Under the pieces are notes generated by a model. That model did not search any database, was not told the origin of the DNA, and saw only the letters and a program-made list of their open reading frames with translations. A stretch of 5,282 bases of DNA from Actinomycetota bacterium (lineage in GTDB: Bacteria > Actinomycetota > Thermoleophilia > RBG-16-64-13): NCBI GenBank assembly GCA_023488925.1, contig JAMDDA010000202.1, forward strand, positions 1 through 5,282, written 5' to 3'. Numbering within the stretch: the stretch's first letter is position 1; each line of letters opens with the position of its first letter. Made by a program: the position numbers and the translations under genes. Of this stretch, positions 1-5,282 are shown piece by piece.

Positions 1-30
1 GACCGACTAGTCCCTGGTCCGGATCTTCGC
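1..30 (+). other. Possible 3' end of an upstream gene or short leader
   Basis: A TAG at 8-10 could end a gene running in from the left, which would leave about 20 bp before the ATG at 31, as in an operon. The stretch is too short to identify any product. No clear Shine-Dalgarno purine run and no promoter boxes are visible before the ATG; GGAT at about 22-25 is the nearest purine-rich match and is weak. Regulation of the downstream gene therefore cannot be read from this window. Confidence 0.2.
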
Positions 31-1044
31 ATGATACGGCCGTCTCGGCGTGTGCGCATCCTCTTCGGAGGCCTGGCCGCTTCGCTCGGGGTGGTCCTGG
101 GTGTCGCGGCTCTGCTGGCGGTCCTGGGCGGAGAACCAAAGTCGGATGTCTCGGCCTCTACCCAAACCACCGGGACGGGTTTGCCGGTGTGGGTCCGCAA
201 CATACCCGTCCGGCGGCCGGGAGAGGCCGAGGCGGCGCCCGCCGCCGAGGTCTTCCGGCCGGTGGGCGGCACGGCCATAGACGGTACGCTGTACATGATC
301 GACGCCGTCGCCGGCTCACTGCTCGTGCTGCCCCCGGAGGGCGGGGTTCAAGAGGTCCCGCTGGGTACGCCCGGCGGCGGAAGCCTGCGCGCTCCCCGCT
401 TCTCGGATCTCGTGGCCACCGGTACCGGTGTCCTGTTGGTGGCCGATTTGGCCAACGGCCGCCTCTGGAACTACGCGACCGACGGCCGGTTCCTGGGAAG
501 CTTCCTCAGCGACGAGCAGCGGCGGAGGTCCGCCCTCGGGCGCCCGTCGGGCGTGGCCGTCGACCGGGACGGGCGAATCCTGGTCACCGACATCGAGGAC
601 CAGCGTGTCAAGGTGTTCAACAAGTCGGGTGTACTCGTGCAGTCCTTCGGAGAGAGAGGCTTCGCTCCGGGGAGCTTCAGCTTCCCGACCGATGTGGCCG
701 CCGACACGCAGGGCCGGATCTTCGTAGCCGACAGCGAGAACCGGCGCGTGCAGGTCTTCGACTCCGGCGGTCGTTTCCTCCGTGCCTTTCGCGACACCGA
801 CACTCCCGAGGGGTTGGTGTTGCCGCGCTCCCTCGCCGTGGACCGCTACGGTTTGGTCCATGTCGTGGACACGTTCGGGGAGCGGGTTTCGGCGTTCACG
901 GCGGAGGGCGTCTTCGTGGGCAGCTACGGCTTCGGAGCGGGCGGGGAGAGATCCCTGAGCCTGCCGGAAGGAGTCGCGGTCGCGGGCCCCCTGCTGGTGA
1001 TCGGTGACCGGGGCAACGGGCGACTCGTGGTGTTTTCGCGCTGA
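31..1044 (+). CDS. Membrane-anchored NHL-repeat six-bladed beta-propeller protein
   Basis: This complete 337-residue protein has a basic N-terminus (R3, R6, R7, R9) followed by one hydrophobic helix at about residues 10-34. That is a signal-anchor or uncleaved signal peptide placing the rest outside the cytoplasm. A linker rich in Pro, Ala and Glu (about 35-73) leads to six propeller blades at about 76-113, 119-158, 169-208, 216-255, 264-300 and 309-337. Blades 3 to 5 carry the clearest NHL signatures, for example RPSGVAVDRDGRILVTD and VADSENRRVQVF. Blade 6 ends at the stop codon, so the propeller is complete. There are no cysteines and no haem, metal or catalytic motifs. NHL propellers are usually protein-, glycan- or nucleic-acid-binding platforms, and the ligand here is unknown. 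The gene lies 113 bp upstream of a multiheme cytochrome on the same strand, so a role in assembly, docking or surface scaffolding of that cytochrome is a reasonable inference. The ATG at 31 was chosen because it supplies the basic n-region and the full hydrophobic segment, although its ribosome-binding site is poor. Confidence 0.9.
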   Translation: MIRPSRRVRILFGGLAASLGVVLGVAALLAVLGGEPKSDVSASTQTTGTGLPVWVRNIPVRRPGEAEAAPAAEVFRPVGGTAIDGTLYMIDAVAGSLLVLPPEGGVQEVPLGTPGGGSLRAPRFSDLVATGTGVLLVADLANGRLWNYATDGRFLGSFLSDEQRRRSALGRPSGVAVDRDGRILVTDIEDQRVKVFNKSGVLVQSFGERGFAPGSFSFPTDVAADTQGRIFVADSENRRVQVFDSGGRFLRAFRDTDTPEGLVLPRSLAVDRYGLVHVVDTFGERVSAFTAEGVFVGSYGFGAGGERSLSLPEGVAVAGPLLVIGDRGNGRLVVFSR

Positions 1045-1157
1045 TTGCGTTATCGTCATGGTTCGGGATCTGCAGGGTGCGCGTCTCGGTGTCGTGATCC
1101 GGCGGCCGGCGGCCGGCGCGCCGCCGCCGCTTCTTGGTCACCGCGACCCGCCCGTCG
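1045..1157 (+). other. Intergenic gap between NHL gene and cytochrome gene
   Basis: These 113 bp separate the NHL stop codon from the chosen cytochrome start. In the cytochrome frame a TGA at 1095-1097 limits any upstream extension, and no ATG or GTG lies between that stop and 1158. No RNA gene and no convincing -35/-10 pair is visible. The only structure noticed is the GC hairpin at 1107-1126. The two genes could share a transcript or the cytochrome could have its own promoter here; the sequence does not decide. Confidence 0.5.
1107..1135 (+). terminator. GC-rich hairpin, weak terminator or attenuator candidate
   Basis: CGGCGGC at 1107-1113 pairs perfectly with GCCGCCG at 1120-1126 around a six-base loop, and a short pyrimidine tract TTCTT follows at 1131-1135. 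The stem starts 63 bp after the NHL stop codon and ends 31 bp before the cytochrome ATG. The T-tract is short, interrupted and four bases from the stem, so efficient intrinsic termination is doubtful. Partial read-through, attenuation, or simple GC-repeat coincidence are all possible. Confidence 0.2.
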
Positions 1158-4100
1158 ATGTCCCCCGCGGTGTCGGTGGAGGCTGTGGGCCGCAAGATCG
1201 TACACTTATTCACAAAGTCCGAGGCGCAGCGGGTGGCCCTGTTCGCCGCGCTCGTCGGCCTGCTCGCGGGGTTCGCGGCCGTCTCCGTGTGGTTCGCGCT
1301 GCGGGGGAATCAGCCCCCCTCGGCCGAGCCGCCCGGGGCGGCGACGGCCGGGATCTCGGGTCCCCTCGAGGCGGCCTCCGACCGGGGTGAGGGCGACCGG
1401 GCCCCGGCAGGCGAAGCCTATGGCCGCCTGCGCCACCGTGCCCTCGCCCTCTTTGAGCAGGGCGACTTTGCCGAGGCGGTCGCCGTGCTGGCCGACCTGG
1501 TCCTTGCCGACCCCACCGATGATGAGGTCGCCGTTCTCCACGCCCAGGCGCTCTGGCTGTTGGGTCGGAGCGACGAGGCCGCGGCGGCGTACCGGGCTCT
1601 GATCTCCCGGCGCGGGGCTGACCCCGCGGTCTTGTACCAGCTGGCCCTCGTGCAGCGGGGGCGGGGAGACGTTGCCGGTGCCCTCGTGTCGCTCGACGCG
1701 CAGGCGCCCCTGTCGTCCGTCTCGCTGCCGGCCGTCGACGGCACGGTCGTGTCAACCGCTCGGTACGTCTTCACCGGCAGCGCGACCGACATGAGCGCCG
1801 GTGGCAGCGATATCGGCGCCGTCGACGTGTCCAGCGACAACCAGGCCACGTGGAACGCGGCTGCGATCATCTCCGGTTACGGTGCCTCCGCGGTCACCTG
1901 GAGCTACACGTGGGCGACACCGGTCGAGGATTACGTTCCGCATACCCTCTGGTTCCGTGCCCGCGATGCGGCAGGCAACGTGGAGATACCCACCTCCAGC
2001 CGCCAGGTATGGGTGGACCGGGTGCAGCCCGTTGTCCGGGATTTCGTCGTGAACGCCGACGCGCCGGCTACTGCAAGCACCAGCGTCACCGTCAGCTATG
2101 TGGTGACCGACGGCAGTCCCGCGGCGACATGGCAGATGCGCTTCAGCCCCCACGCCGGCGGGAGCTGGACGGCCTGGGAAGACTACGCCGCCGGCAAGGC
2201 GCTGACACTCACCGGTAGTGACGGTACCAAGACCGTGGTGGGCGAGTTCCGCGACGCCGGCGGCAATGTCCGCCGGGTCTCGGACACCATCGTTCTCGAC
2301 CGCGCCGCGCCGGTGACCCGGGAGCCCCCTGACTTGGAACCGCCCTCCATCGTGGTCACCGCTCCGGCAGGAGGCGCAGTCTTGAGCGGCACCCGTTTCG
2401 ACATCACGGGCAGGGCGACCGACAACGTGGGAGTCGGCCAAGTGGAAGTGTCTGTCGACGGTGGGTCCACCTGGTCGCCGGCGACCGTCGCCCCGGGGGT
2501 CGGCACCGGTACCGTGACGTGGCGGTATACCTGGACTCTCCCGGCGGAGGACGGCTCGGCGGACCACGTGATCGTGGCCCGGGTCAGCGACAGGTCGGGC
2601 AACTCGGCTCGATCGGCGGGCGACTCCCCGGTTCGGGTGGATACGATGGCGCCGACGGTCGTCAGCTTCATGGTCGAAGGCGACCGCGAGTTCACCTCCT
2701 CGCCGATGGTGACTGTGGATAGCGTCGCCGCGGACGCGTCCTTGCCGATGCAGATGCAATTCAGCAACGATGGGGTGAGCTGGAGCGCCTGGCAGACTTA
2801 CGCCGGCTCAGCCTCCTGGACCTTGCCGGGCGGCGACGGGGCCAAGGTGGTTTACGCGCGCTATCGAGATGCCCGCGGCAACACGACTTCGGTGAGCATC
2901 TCCGACACGATCACCTTGGACGCGTCCGCCCCCAGAGTGACGGCACGCAGCCCTCTCGATGGCGCCCGCGGGGTCGCTGTGAACGTAGCCCCGCGGATAA
3001 CCGTCTCGGATCCTCTCGAGGCGGCTCGTGTAAGCCCGGCGACCGTCCAGCTGTGGGAAGACGTGAACGGCAACGGGACGCTCGACCCCACGATCGACCG
3101 GCAGGTGGCGGGAGCGGTGACCTACGACGACCCGACACGCACGGTCACGTTTGTCCCGGCGGCCGCCCTGAAGAAAGGCACGCACTACTTTTCGCGGGTG
3201 ACCCGGAGCGTCACGAACAAGGCAGGCCTTACCCTGGCCGCCGCCTCCGTGGGCTCTTTCGTGACGACGGCCGCCGCCGATGTCACCCCGCCGACCGTAT
3301 TGTCGGTCACCCCGGCCGACAGTGCCACGGGTGTCCCGGTGACCACCATGGTCACGGTTGTCTTCAGCGAGCCCATGGACCCGGCTACGATCGTCAACGG
3401 CAGCATGACACTGGCGACCACGTCCGGGGGTGTGCCCGTCCCGGGTAGGGTGGACATCGATCCCGCGGACTGGGCTCGAGCCTACTTCTATCCCGATGCG
3501 CAGCTTGACCGGAGCACGGGTTACACTTTCACGGTGACGACCTCCGTCACCGACGTCTCGGGCAACCCTCTCGCCAGCCCCTTCACGAGCACGTTCACGA
3601 CCGCCGCCGCCGGCGTGACGCCGCACGGCAGTTACGGGGTGGGCACGAACATGTGCCGTAACTGCCACAAGGTCCACGGCGCCGCGACCGCCGGAACGTA
3701 TGGGGGCCGCCTCCTCACGCAGGGTGCCGAGACGGCGGTGTGCTACACGTGCCACGACGGCTCCGGGGCGAACACGAATATCCAGTCGGCCTTCGCCTCG
3801 TTCACGTCCGGCCACGTCCTCAACGATTCGACCGTCACGCCCGGCCCCGGACTGGCGAACCGCTGCTCCTCGTGCCACGGCCCGCACTACGACGCCGCGA
3901 GCAAGCCGAAGCAGTATCGGACCACCATCAACGGAGCGGCGGTCACCGGGAACAACTACACCTGGTGCGAGGCCTGCCACAACGACTCCTTCGACTGGGT
4001 GGTGCCCACCTATCCCTACCCCTCGGGCGGCATCTCCGCCACCAGGCCCCAGCGGGCGGCCAACGGCTATCCGACCCTGGGAACCTTCCCCGGCCGCACC

Positions 4101-5282
4101 ACCTACAACAACACCACCTACAACCCGCACAACCCCACTACTTCCACCAACGTGGTATGGCCGGGCTCCGGTAGGCCTTCGGGAGACTGTCGCAACTGCC
4201 ACGCGTCCCACGGCAACACGGCGCAATACGACGCGCTGGCGGCCACGTTCCGGCCCACGCCCGATGCCGCCACCGCCCAGTCGGACCGGCAGAACGGCAC
4301 GTACGCCCAGCTCTGCCTCACCTGCCACGACGGCAGTCCGGCGAGCAGCAACATCCTGCAGTTCGTCAGCTACCAGTACAACCTGACCGGCGACGACTAC
4401 ACGGGCGGCCACCGCATCTTCACCTCCGGGGGGACCCTGCCCGTGGGCGCGCCCCTGCCCTGTTACGATTGTCACAATCCGCACGGGTCCAAGGGCAACA
4501 ACGGAACGCAGCCGAACCGGAAGCTGATCTCCGACGAGCAGTGGTCGAACATCGACACCACCACCATCGCCGGGGTGGTGGGCTTCTGCACGAAGTGCCA
4601 TCTGCCCTGGGAGTACGTGGCCGGGAGCGGCCAGCCCGAAGCCAACACCGTGCCCGCCGGTCAGCTCACGTTCATCGAGGGTCTCGACCGCCGGGTGGCG
4701 GCCAACAAGCTCTCACTGCCGAACGTCACCGCCGCACACGGCAAGGCCAATATGCTCACGCCGACCACCAGCTGCTACGACTGCCATGGGAACAGCTATG
4801 CGGCCCCGTCCGCTTCCGCCGGTTTCAACGTGCATCGTCCGGCCCGGGGTGGCAGCTGCACTGCGTGTCACAGCACTGCCCAGGATGCCGGCGACGGTGC
4901 GCCCACGCGGCGGGCCGTCGTGGGCGAGTTCAGTGCCGGGGGAGGCCACCACGTCGTCGGGGCCGCCGTTACCGACAAGGACTGCGGCGTCTGCCACCTC
5001 GAGGGCAACGCCGCCGACGGCAGCATCAACAGCACGTATCACAAGAACAACCTCGTCAACCTGCGCAACCCGGACACCGGCGACGGCACCGGGCTGACTG
5101 CCTTCGCCAGCTTCACGCGCAACACTGCGAGCGCGACCCTGGAGACGTGGGTGACCGACGTGCAGAACAATCTGTGCTTCAAGTGTCACGATGCGGACGG
5201 CGCGGCCAGCACCCTCGCCCGTACACCTACGGGCACGGCTCTCCGACCGTTCAGTGCGAACAGTCGGAACGCGCCCAACATC
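1158..5282 (+). CDS. Giant membrane-anchored multiheme c-type cytochrome with TPR and Ig-like domains (3' truncated by window)
   Basis: The frame is open for 1375 codons and runs off the window end, so the C-terminus is unseen. In order it shows a basic N-terminus (R12, K13, K20, R25), a transmembrane helix at about 26-48, a Pro/Ala/Gly linker, TPR-like repeats at about 88-180, Ig-like domains at about 184-291, 292-385, 396-499 and 500-592, Big_5-type domains at about 593-712 and 713-818, and a haem region from about 819. Twelve CXXCH sites start at C833, C862, C903, C937, C1011, C1053, C1102, C1144, C1206, C1234, C1276 and C1340. All 24 cysteines in the visible protein belong to these sites. 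Thirteen further histidines in the haem region can serve as distal ligands, which fits bis-His, low-potential electron-transfer haems. Basic residues before the helix and acidic ones after it predict cytoplasm-in, C-terminus-out topology. Maturation would need Sec export and a cytochrome c haem-attachment system not encoded here. ATG 1158 is the first usual start after the in-frame stop at 1095 and lacks a good ribosome-binding site. GTG 1185 is an alternative, with GGAGG at 1178-1182 only two bases upstream. A role in extracellular electron transfer is inferred; the electron acceptor is unknown. Confidence 0.93.
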   Translation, partial: MSPAVSVEAVGRKIVHLFTKSEAQRVALFAALVGLLAGFAAVSVWFALRGNQPPSAEPPGAATAGISGPLEAASDRGEGDRAPAGEAYGRLRHRALALFEQGDFAEAVAVLADLVLADPTDDEVAVLHAQALWLLGRSDEAAAAYRALISRRGADPAVLYQLALVQRGRGDVAGALVSLDAQAPLSSVSLPAVDGTVVSTARYVFTGSATDMSAGGSDIGAVDVSSDNQATWNAAAIISGYGASAVTWSYTWATPVEDYVPHTLWFRARDAAGNVEIPTSSRQVWVDRVQPVVRDFVVNADAPATASTSVTVSYVVTDGSPAATWQMRFSPHAGGSWTAWEDYAAGKALTLTGSDGTKTVVGEFRDAGGNVRRVSDTIVLDRAAPVTREPPDLEPPSIVVTAPAGGAVLSGTRFDITGRATDNVGVGQVEVSVDGGSTWSPATVAPGVGTGTVTWRYTWTLPAEDGSADHVIVARVSDRSGNSARSAGDSPVRVDTMAPTVVSFMVEGDREFTSSPMVTVDSVAADASLPMQMQFSNDGVSWSAWQTYAGSASWTLPGGDGAKVVYARYRDARGNTTSVSISDTITLDASAPRVTARSPLDGARGVAVNVAPRITVSDPLEAARVSPATVQLWEDVNGNGTLDPTIDRQVAGAVTYDDPTRTVTFVPAAALKKGTHYFSRVTRSVTNKAGLTLAAASVGSFVTTAAADVTPPTVLSVTPADSATGVPVTTMVTVVFSEPMDPATIVNGSMTLATTSGGVPVPGRVDIDPADWARAYFYPDAQLDRSTGYTFTVTTSVTDVSGNPLASPFTSTFTTAAAGVTPHGSYGVGTNMCRNCHKVHGAATAGTYGGRLLTQGAETAVCYTCHDGSGANTNIQSAFASFTSGHVLNDSTVTPGPGLANRCSSCHGPHYDAASKPKQYRTTINGAAVTGNNYTWCEACHNDSFDWVVPTYPYPSGGISATRPQRAANGYPTLGTFPGRTTYNNTTYNPHNPTTSTNVVWPGSGRPSGDCRNCHASHGNTAQYDALAATFRPTPDAATAQSDRQNGTYAQLCLTCHDGSPASSNILQFVSYQYNLTGDDYTGGHRIFTSGGTLPVGAPLPCYDCHNPHGSKGNNGTQPNRKLISDEQWSNIDTTTIAGVVGFCTKCHLPWEYVAGSGQPEANTVPAGQLTFIEGLDRRVAANKLSLPNVTAAHGKANMLTPTTSCYDCHGNSYAAPSASAGFNVHRPARGGSCTACHSTAQDAGDGAPTRRAVVGEFSAGGGHHVVGAAVTDKDCGVCHLEGNAADGSINSTYHKNNLVNLRNPDTGDGTGLTAFASFTRNTASATLETWVTDVQNNLCFKCHDADGAASTLARTPTGTALRPFSANSRNAPNI
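1233..1301 (+). other. Transmembrane signal-anchor of the cytochrome (residues 26-48)
   Basis: About 23 uncharged, mostly Ala/Leu/Val/Phe/Gly residues are flanked by R25 on the inside and R49 on the outside. The more basic side (R12, K13, K20, R25) is N-terminal, giving an N-in orientation. No lipobox cysteine is present and no convincing AXA cleavage site follows directly, so retention as a membrane anchor is favoured over cleavage. Confidence 0.75.
1419..1697 (+). repeat. TPR-like helical repeats of the cytochrome (residues 88-180)
   Basis: Three consecutive helix-turn-helix units of about 34 residues are visible. The first holds ALALFEQGDFAEAVAVL, the second LHAQALWLLGRSDEAAAAYR, and the third LYQLALVQRGRGDVAGALVSL. 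They carry the usual TPR pattern of small residues (A/G), an aromatic or large hydrophobic, and a G-D/S-x-x-E/G-A turn. The proline at 119 and another at 156 fall at unit boundaries. TPRs normally bind peptides or partner proteins, so this is a plausible docking site just outside the membrane. The partner is unknown. Confidence 0.75.
1707..2933 (+). repeat. Four Ig-like domains in A-B-A-B order (residues 184-592)
   Basis: Domains 1 (1707-2030) and 3 (2343-2654) share a type A pattern: an ITGRATD-like or FTGSATD start, a central VTW[S/R]YTW strand, and a R-x-x-D-x-x-G-N segment before a VDxxxP end. Domains 2 (2031-2312) and 4 (2655-2933) share a type B pattern: M[R/Q]FS, then SW[T/S]AW, Y-A, G-D/S-D-G, a RDAxGN strand, and SDTIxLDxxAP at the end. 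The copies have diverged in codon use and sequence, so the duplication is old. Domain 1 has an insertion before its central strand relative to domain 3. Such domains are common in bacterial surface proteins as spacers or adhesive modules. Confidence 0.8.
2934..3611 (+). repeat. Two Big_5-type Ig-like domains (residues 593-818)
   Basis: The first copy (2934-3293) opens with SPLDGARGVAVNVAPRITVS and ends with GSFVTTAAADVTPP. The second (3294-3611) opens with VTPADSATGVPVTTMVTVVF, carries the typical FSEPMDPATI strand, and ends with STFTTAAAG. Both show the Big_5 layout of a start rich in P and G-V, an S-x-x-x-x-x-T-V-x-L strand, a G-x-x-Y/H-x-x-x-V strand and a closing S-F-x-T strand. They sit directly before the haem region and would hold it away from the membrane. 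The first contains an EF-hand-like loop, listed separately. Confidence 0.8.
3060..3098 (+). other. EF-hand/dockerin-like calcium loop in the first Big_5 domain
   Basis: Residues 635-647 read DVNGNGTLDPTID. D635, N637, N639, T641 and D643 fit positions 1, 3, 5, 7 and 9 of a calcium-binding loop, with G640 at the usual turn and L642 at the usual hydrophobic position. The usual acidic residue at position 12 is shifted to D647, at position 13. Loops of this kind are common in bacterial surface domains, where calcium stiffens the fold. Binding is inferred from the motif only. Confidence 0.55.
3654..3980 (+). repeat. Four-haem module 1 (haems 1-4, residues 833-941)
   Basis: The sites are CRNCHKVHG at C833, CYTCHDGSG at C862, CSSCHGPH at C903 and CEACHND at C937, with spacings of 29, 41 and 34 residues. 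H840 and H910 lie three residues after the CXXCH histidine, a position often used as ligand to a neighbouring haem. H886 in a SGH motif is 20 residues after haem site 2 and is another ligand candidate. The order and flanking residues recur in module 2. Confidence 0.85.
4098..4124 (+). repeat. Short in-frame tandem repeat in the linker between haem modules
   Basis: A 12-base unit, ACCACCTACAAC, occurs at 4098-4109 and again at 4113-4124, separated by one AAC codon, so the period is 15 bases. It encodes TTYNNTTYN within a Thr/Asn-rich linker (residues 981-998). The linker also contains H991, which could be a haem ligand. The exact DNA identity suggests recent slippage or local duplication. Confidence 0.6.
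4188..4601 (+). repeat. Four-haem module 2 (haems 5-8, residues 1011-1148)
   Basis: The sites are CRNCHASHG at C1011, CLTCHDGSP at C1053, CYDCHNPHG at C1102 and CTKCHLPWE at C1144, with spacings of 42, 49 and 42 residues. Site by site they match module 1: CRNCHxxHG first, CxTCHDGS second, CxxCHxPH third, a single CXXCH fourth. H1085 in a GGH motif matches H886 of module 1. Longer inter-haem loops make this copy larger than module 1. Confidence 0.85.
4773..5189 (+). other. Haem sites 9-12 of the cytochrome (residues 1206-1344)
   Basis: The sites are CYDCHGN at C1206, CTACHST at C1234, CGVCHLEG at C1276 and CFKCHDADG at C1340, with spacings of 28, 42 and 64 residues. Candidate distal ligands are H1194 (AHGK), H1226 (NVHRP), H1264 and H1265 (GGHHVVG) and H1295 (TYHKN). 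Sites 9 to 11 do not follow the module 1/2 order. Site 12, with CxxCHDxxG, looks like the second site of that module and may belong to a third, partial copy that continues past the window. Confidence 0.8.

Noticed and set aside
418..429. Perfect 12-base palindrome ACCGGTACCGGT
   Set aside because: It lies inside the NHL coding sequence between codons typical for a Thr-Gly-Thr-Gly turn, with no second copy or promoter context, so chance is the simplest explanation.
1004..1390. Plus-strand frame overlapping the NHL end and the cytochrome start
   Set aside because: It overlaps the end of the NHL gene and the transmembrane part of the cytochrome, is Arg/Gly-rich, and has no recognisable fold.
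1752..2759. Minus-strand frame of 335 codons opposite the Ig-like domains
   Set aside because: The translation is His/Arg/Gly-rich with no domain signature, while the plus strand encodes clear Ig-like repeats over the same bases.
1707..3611. Stalk domains as an S-layer or adhesin gene separate from the cytochrome
   Set aside because: The frame is continuous from the Ig-like domains into the CXXCH region with no stop codon and no frame change, so a separate gene is not supported.
3700..4386. Plus-strand frame of 228 codons inside the haem region
   Set aside because: It gives a Thr/Arg/Pro-rich product without CXXCH sites, while the overlapping cytochrome frame has six CXXCH sites in the same span.
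2808..4601. Long open frame of 597 codons on the minus strand
   Set aside because: It lies opposite the Big_5 and haem region of the cytochrome. Its product is a low-complexity Arg/Gly/Val-rich sequence without recognisable domains, as expected for an antisense shadow in high-GC DNA.
1..5282. CRISPR array, insertion sequence, tRNA or rRNA
   Set aside because: No regularly spaced direct repeats, transposase-like product, terminal inverted repeats, or structured RNA signatures were seen on either strand.

Overview
The window comes from a high-GC bacterium with dense, same-strand coding. It holds two extracytoplasmic protein genes: a complete membrane-anchored NHL beta-propeller (31-1044) and the 5' part of a very large gene (1158 to the window end) whose reading frame stays open for 1375 codons. 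The second gene encodes a membrane-anchored multiheme c-type cytochrome with at least 12 CXXCH haem sites. This pairing suggests an anaerobe that moves electrons to or from the cell exterior. No outer-membrane porin, OM-lipoprotein box or other Gram-negative marker is visible. The plain N-terminal anchors plus a long stalk of Ig-like domains would suit a monoderm, for example a high-GC actinobacterial lineage. That taxonomic reading is a guess; a high-GC deltaproteobacterium is not excluded.

Layout: 1-30 is probably the end of an upstream gene or a short spacer. 31-1044 is the six-blade NHL propeller with an N-terminal signal-anchor. 1045-1157 is a 113-bp gap with one GC-rich hairpin. 1158-5282 is the cytochrome, in this order: cytoplasmic basic tail and one transmembrane helix (residues about 26-48), disordered Pro/Ala/Gly linker, TPR-like helical repeats (about 88-180), four Ig-like domains in an A-B-A-B pattern (about 184-592), two Big_5-type Ig domains (about 593-818), then the haem region (about 819 onward). 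The haem region begins with two copies of a four-haem module. Four more haem sites follow, the last of which may open a third module that the window cuts.

Working model (inference): the cytochrome is anchored in the cytoplasmic membrane, the TPR segment offers a protein-binding surface just outside the membrane, the six beta-sandwich domains form a rigid spacer through the cell wall, and the haem domain is presented at or beyond the surface. The NHL propeller, encoded just upstream on the same strand, is a likely partner or scaffold. The long frames on the minus strand are high-GC shadows of the cytochrome gene.
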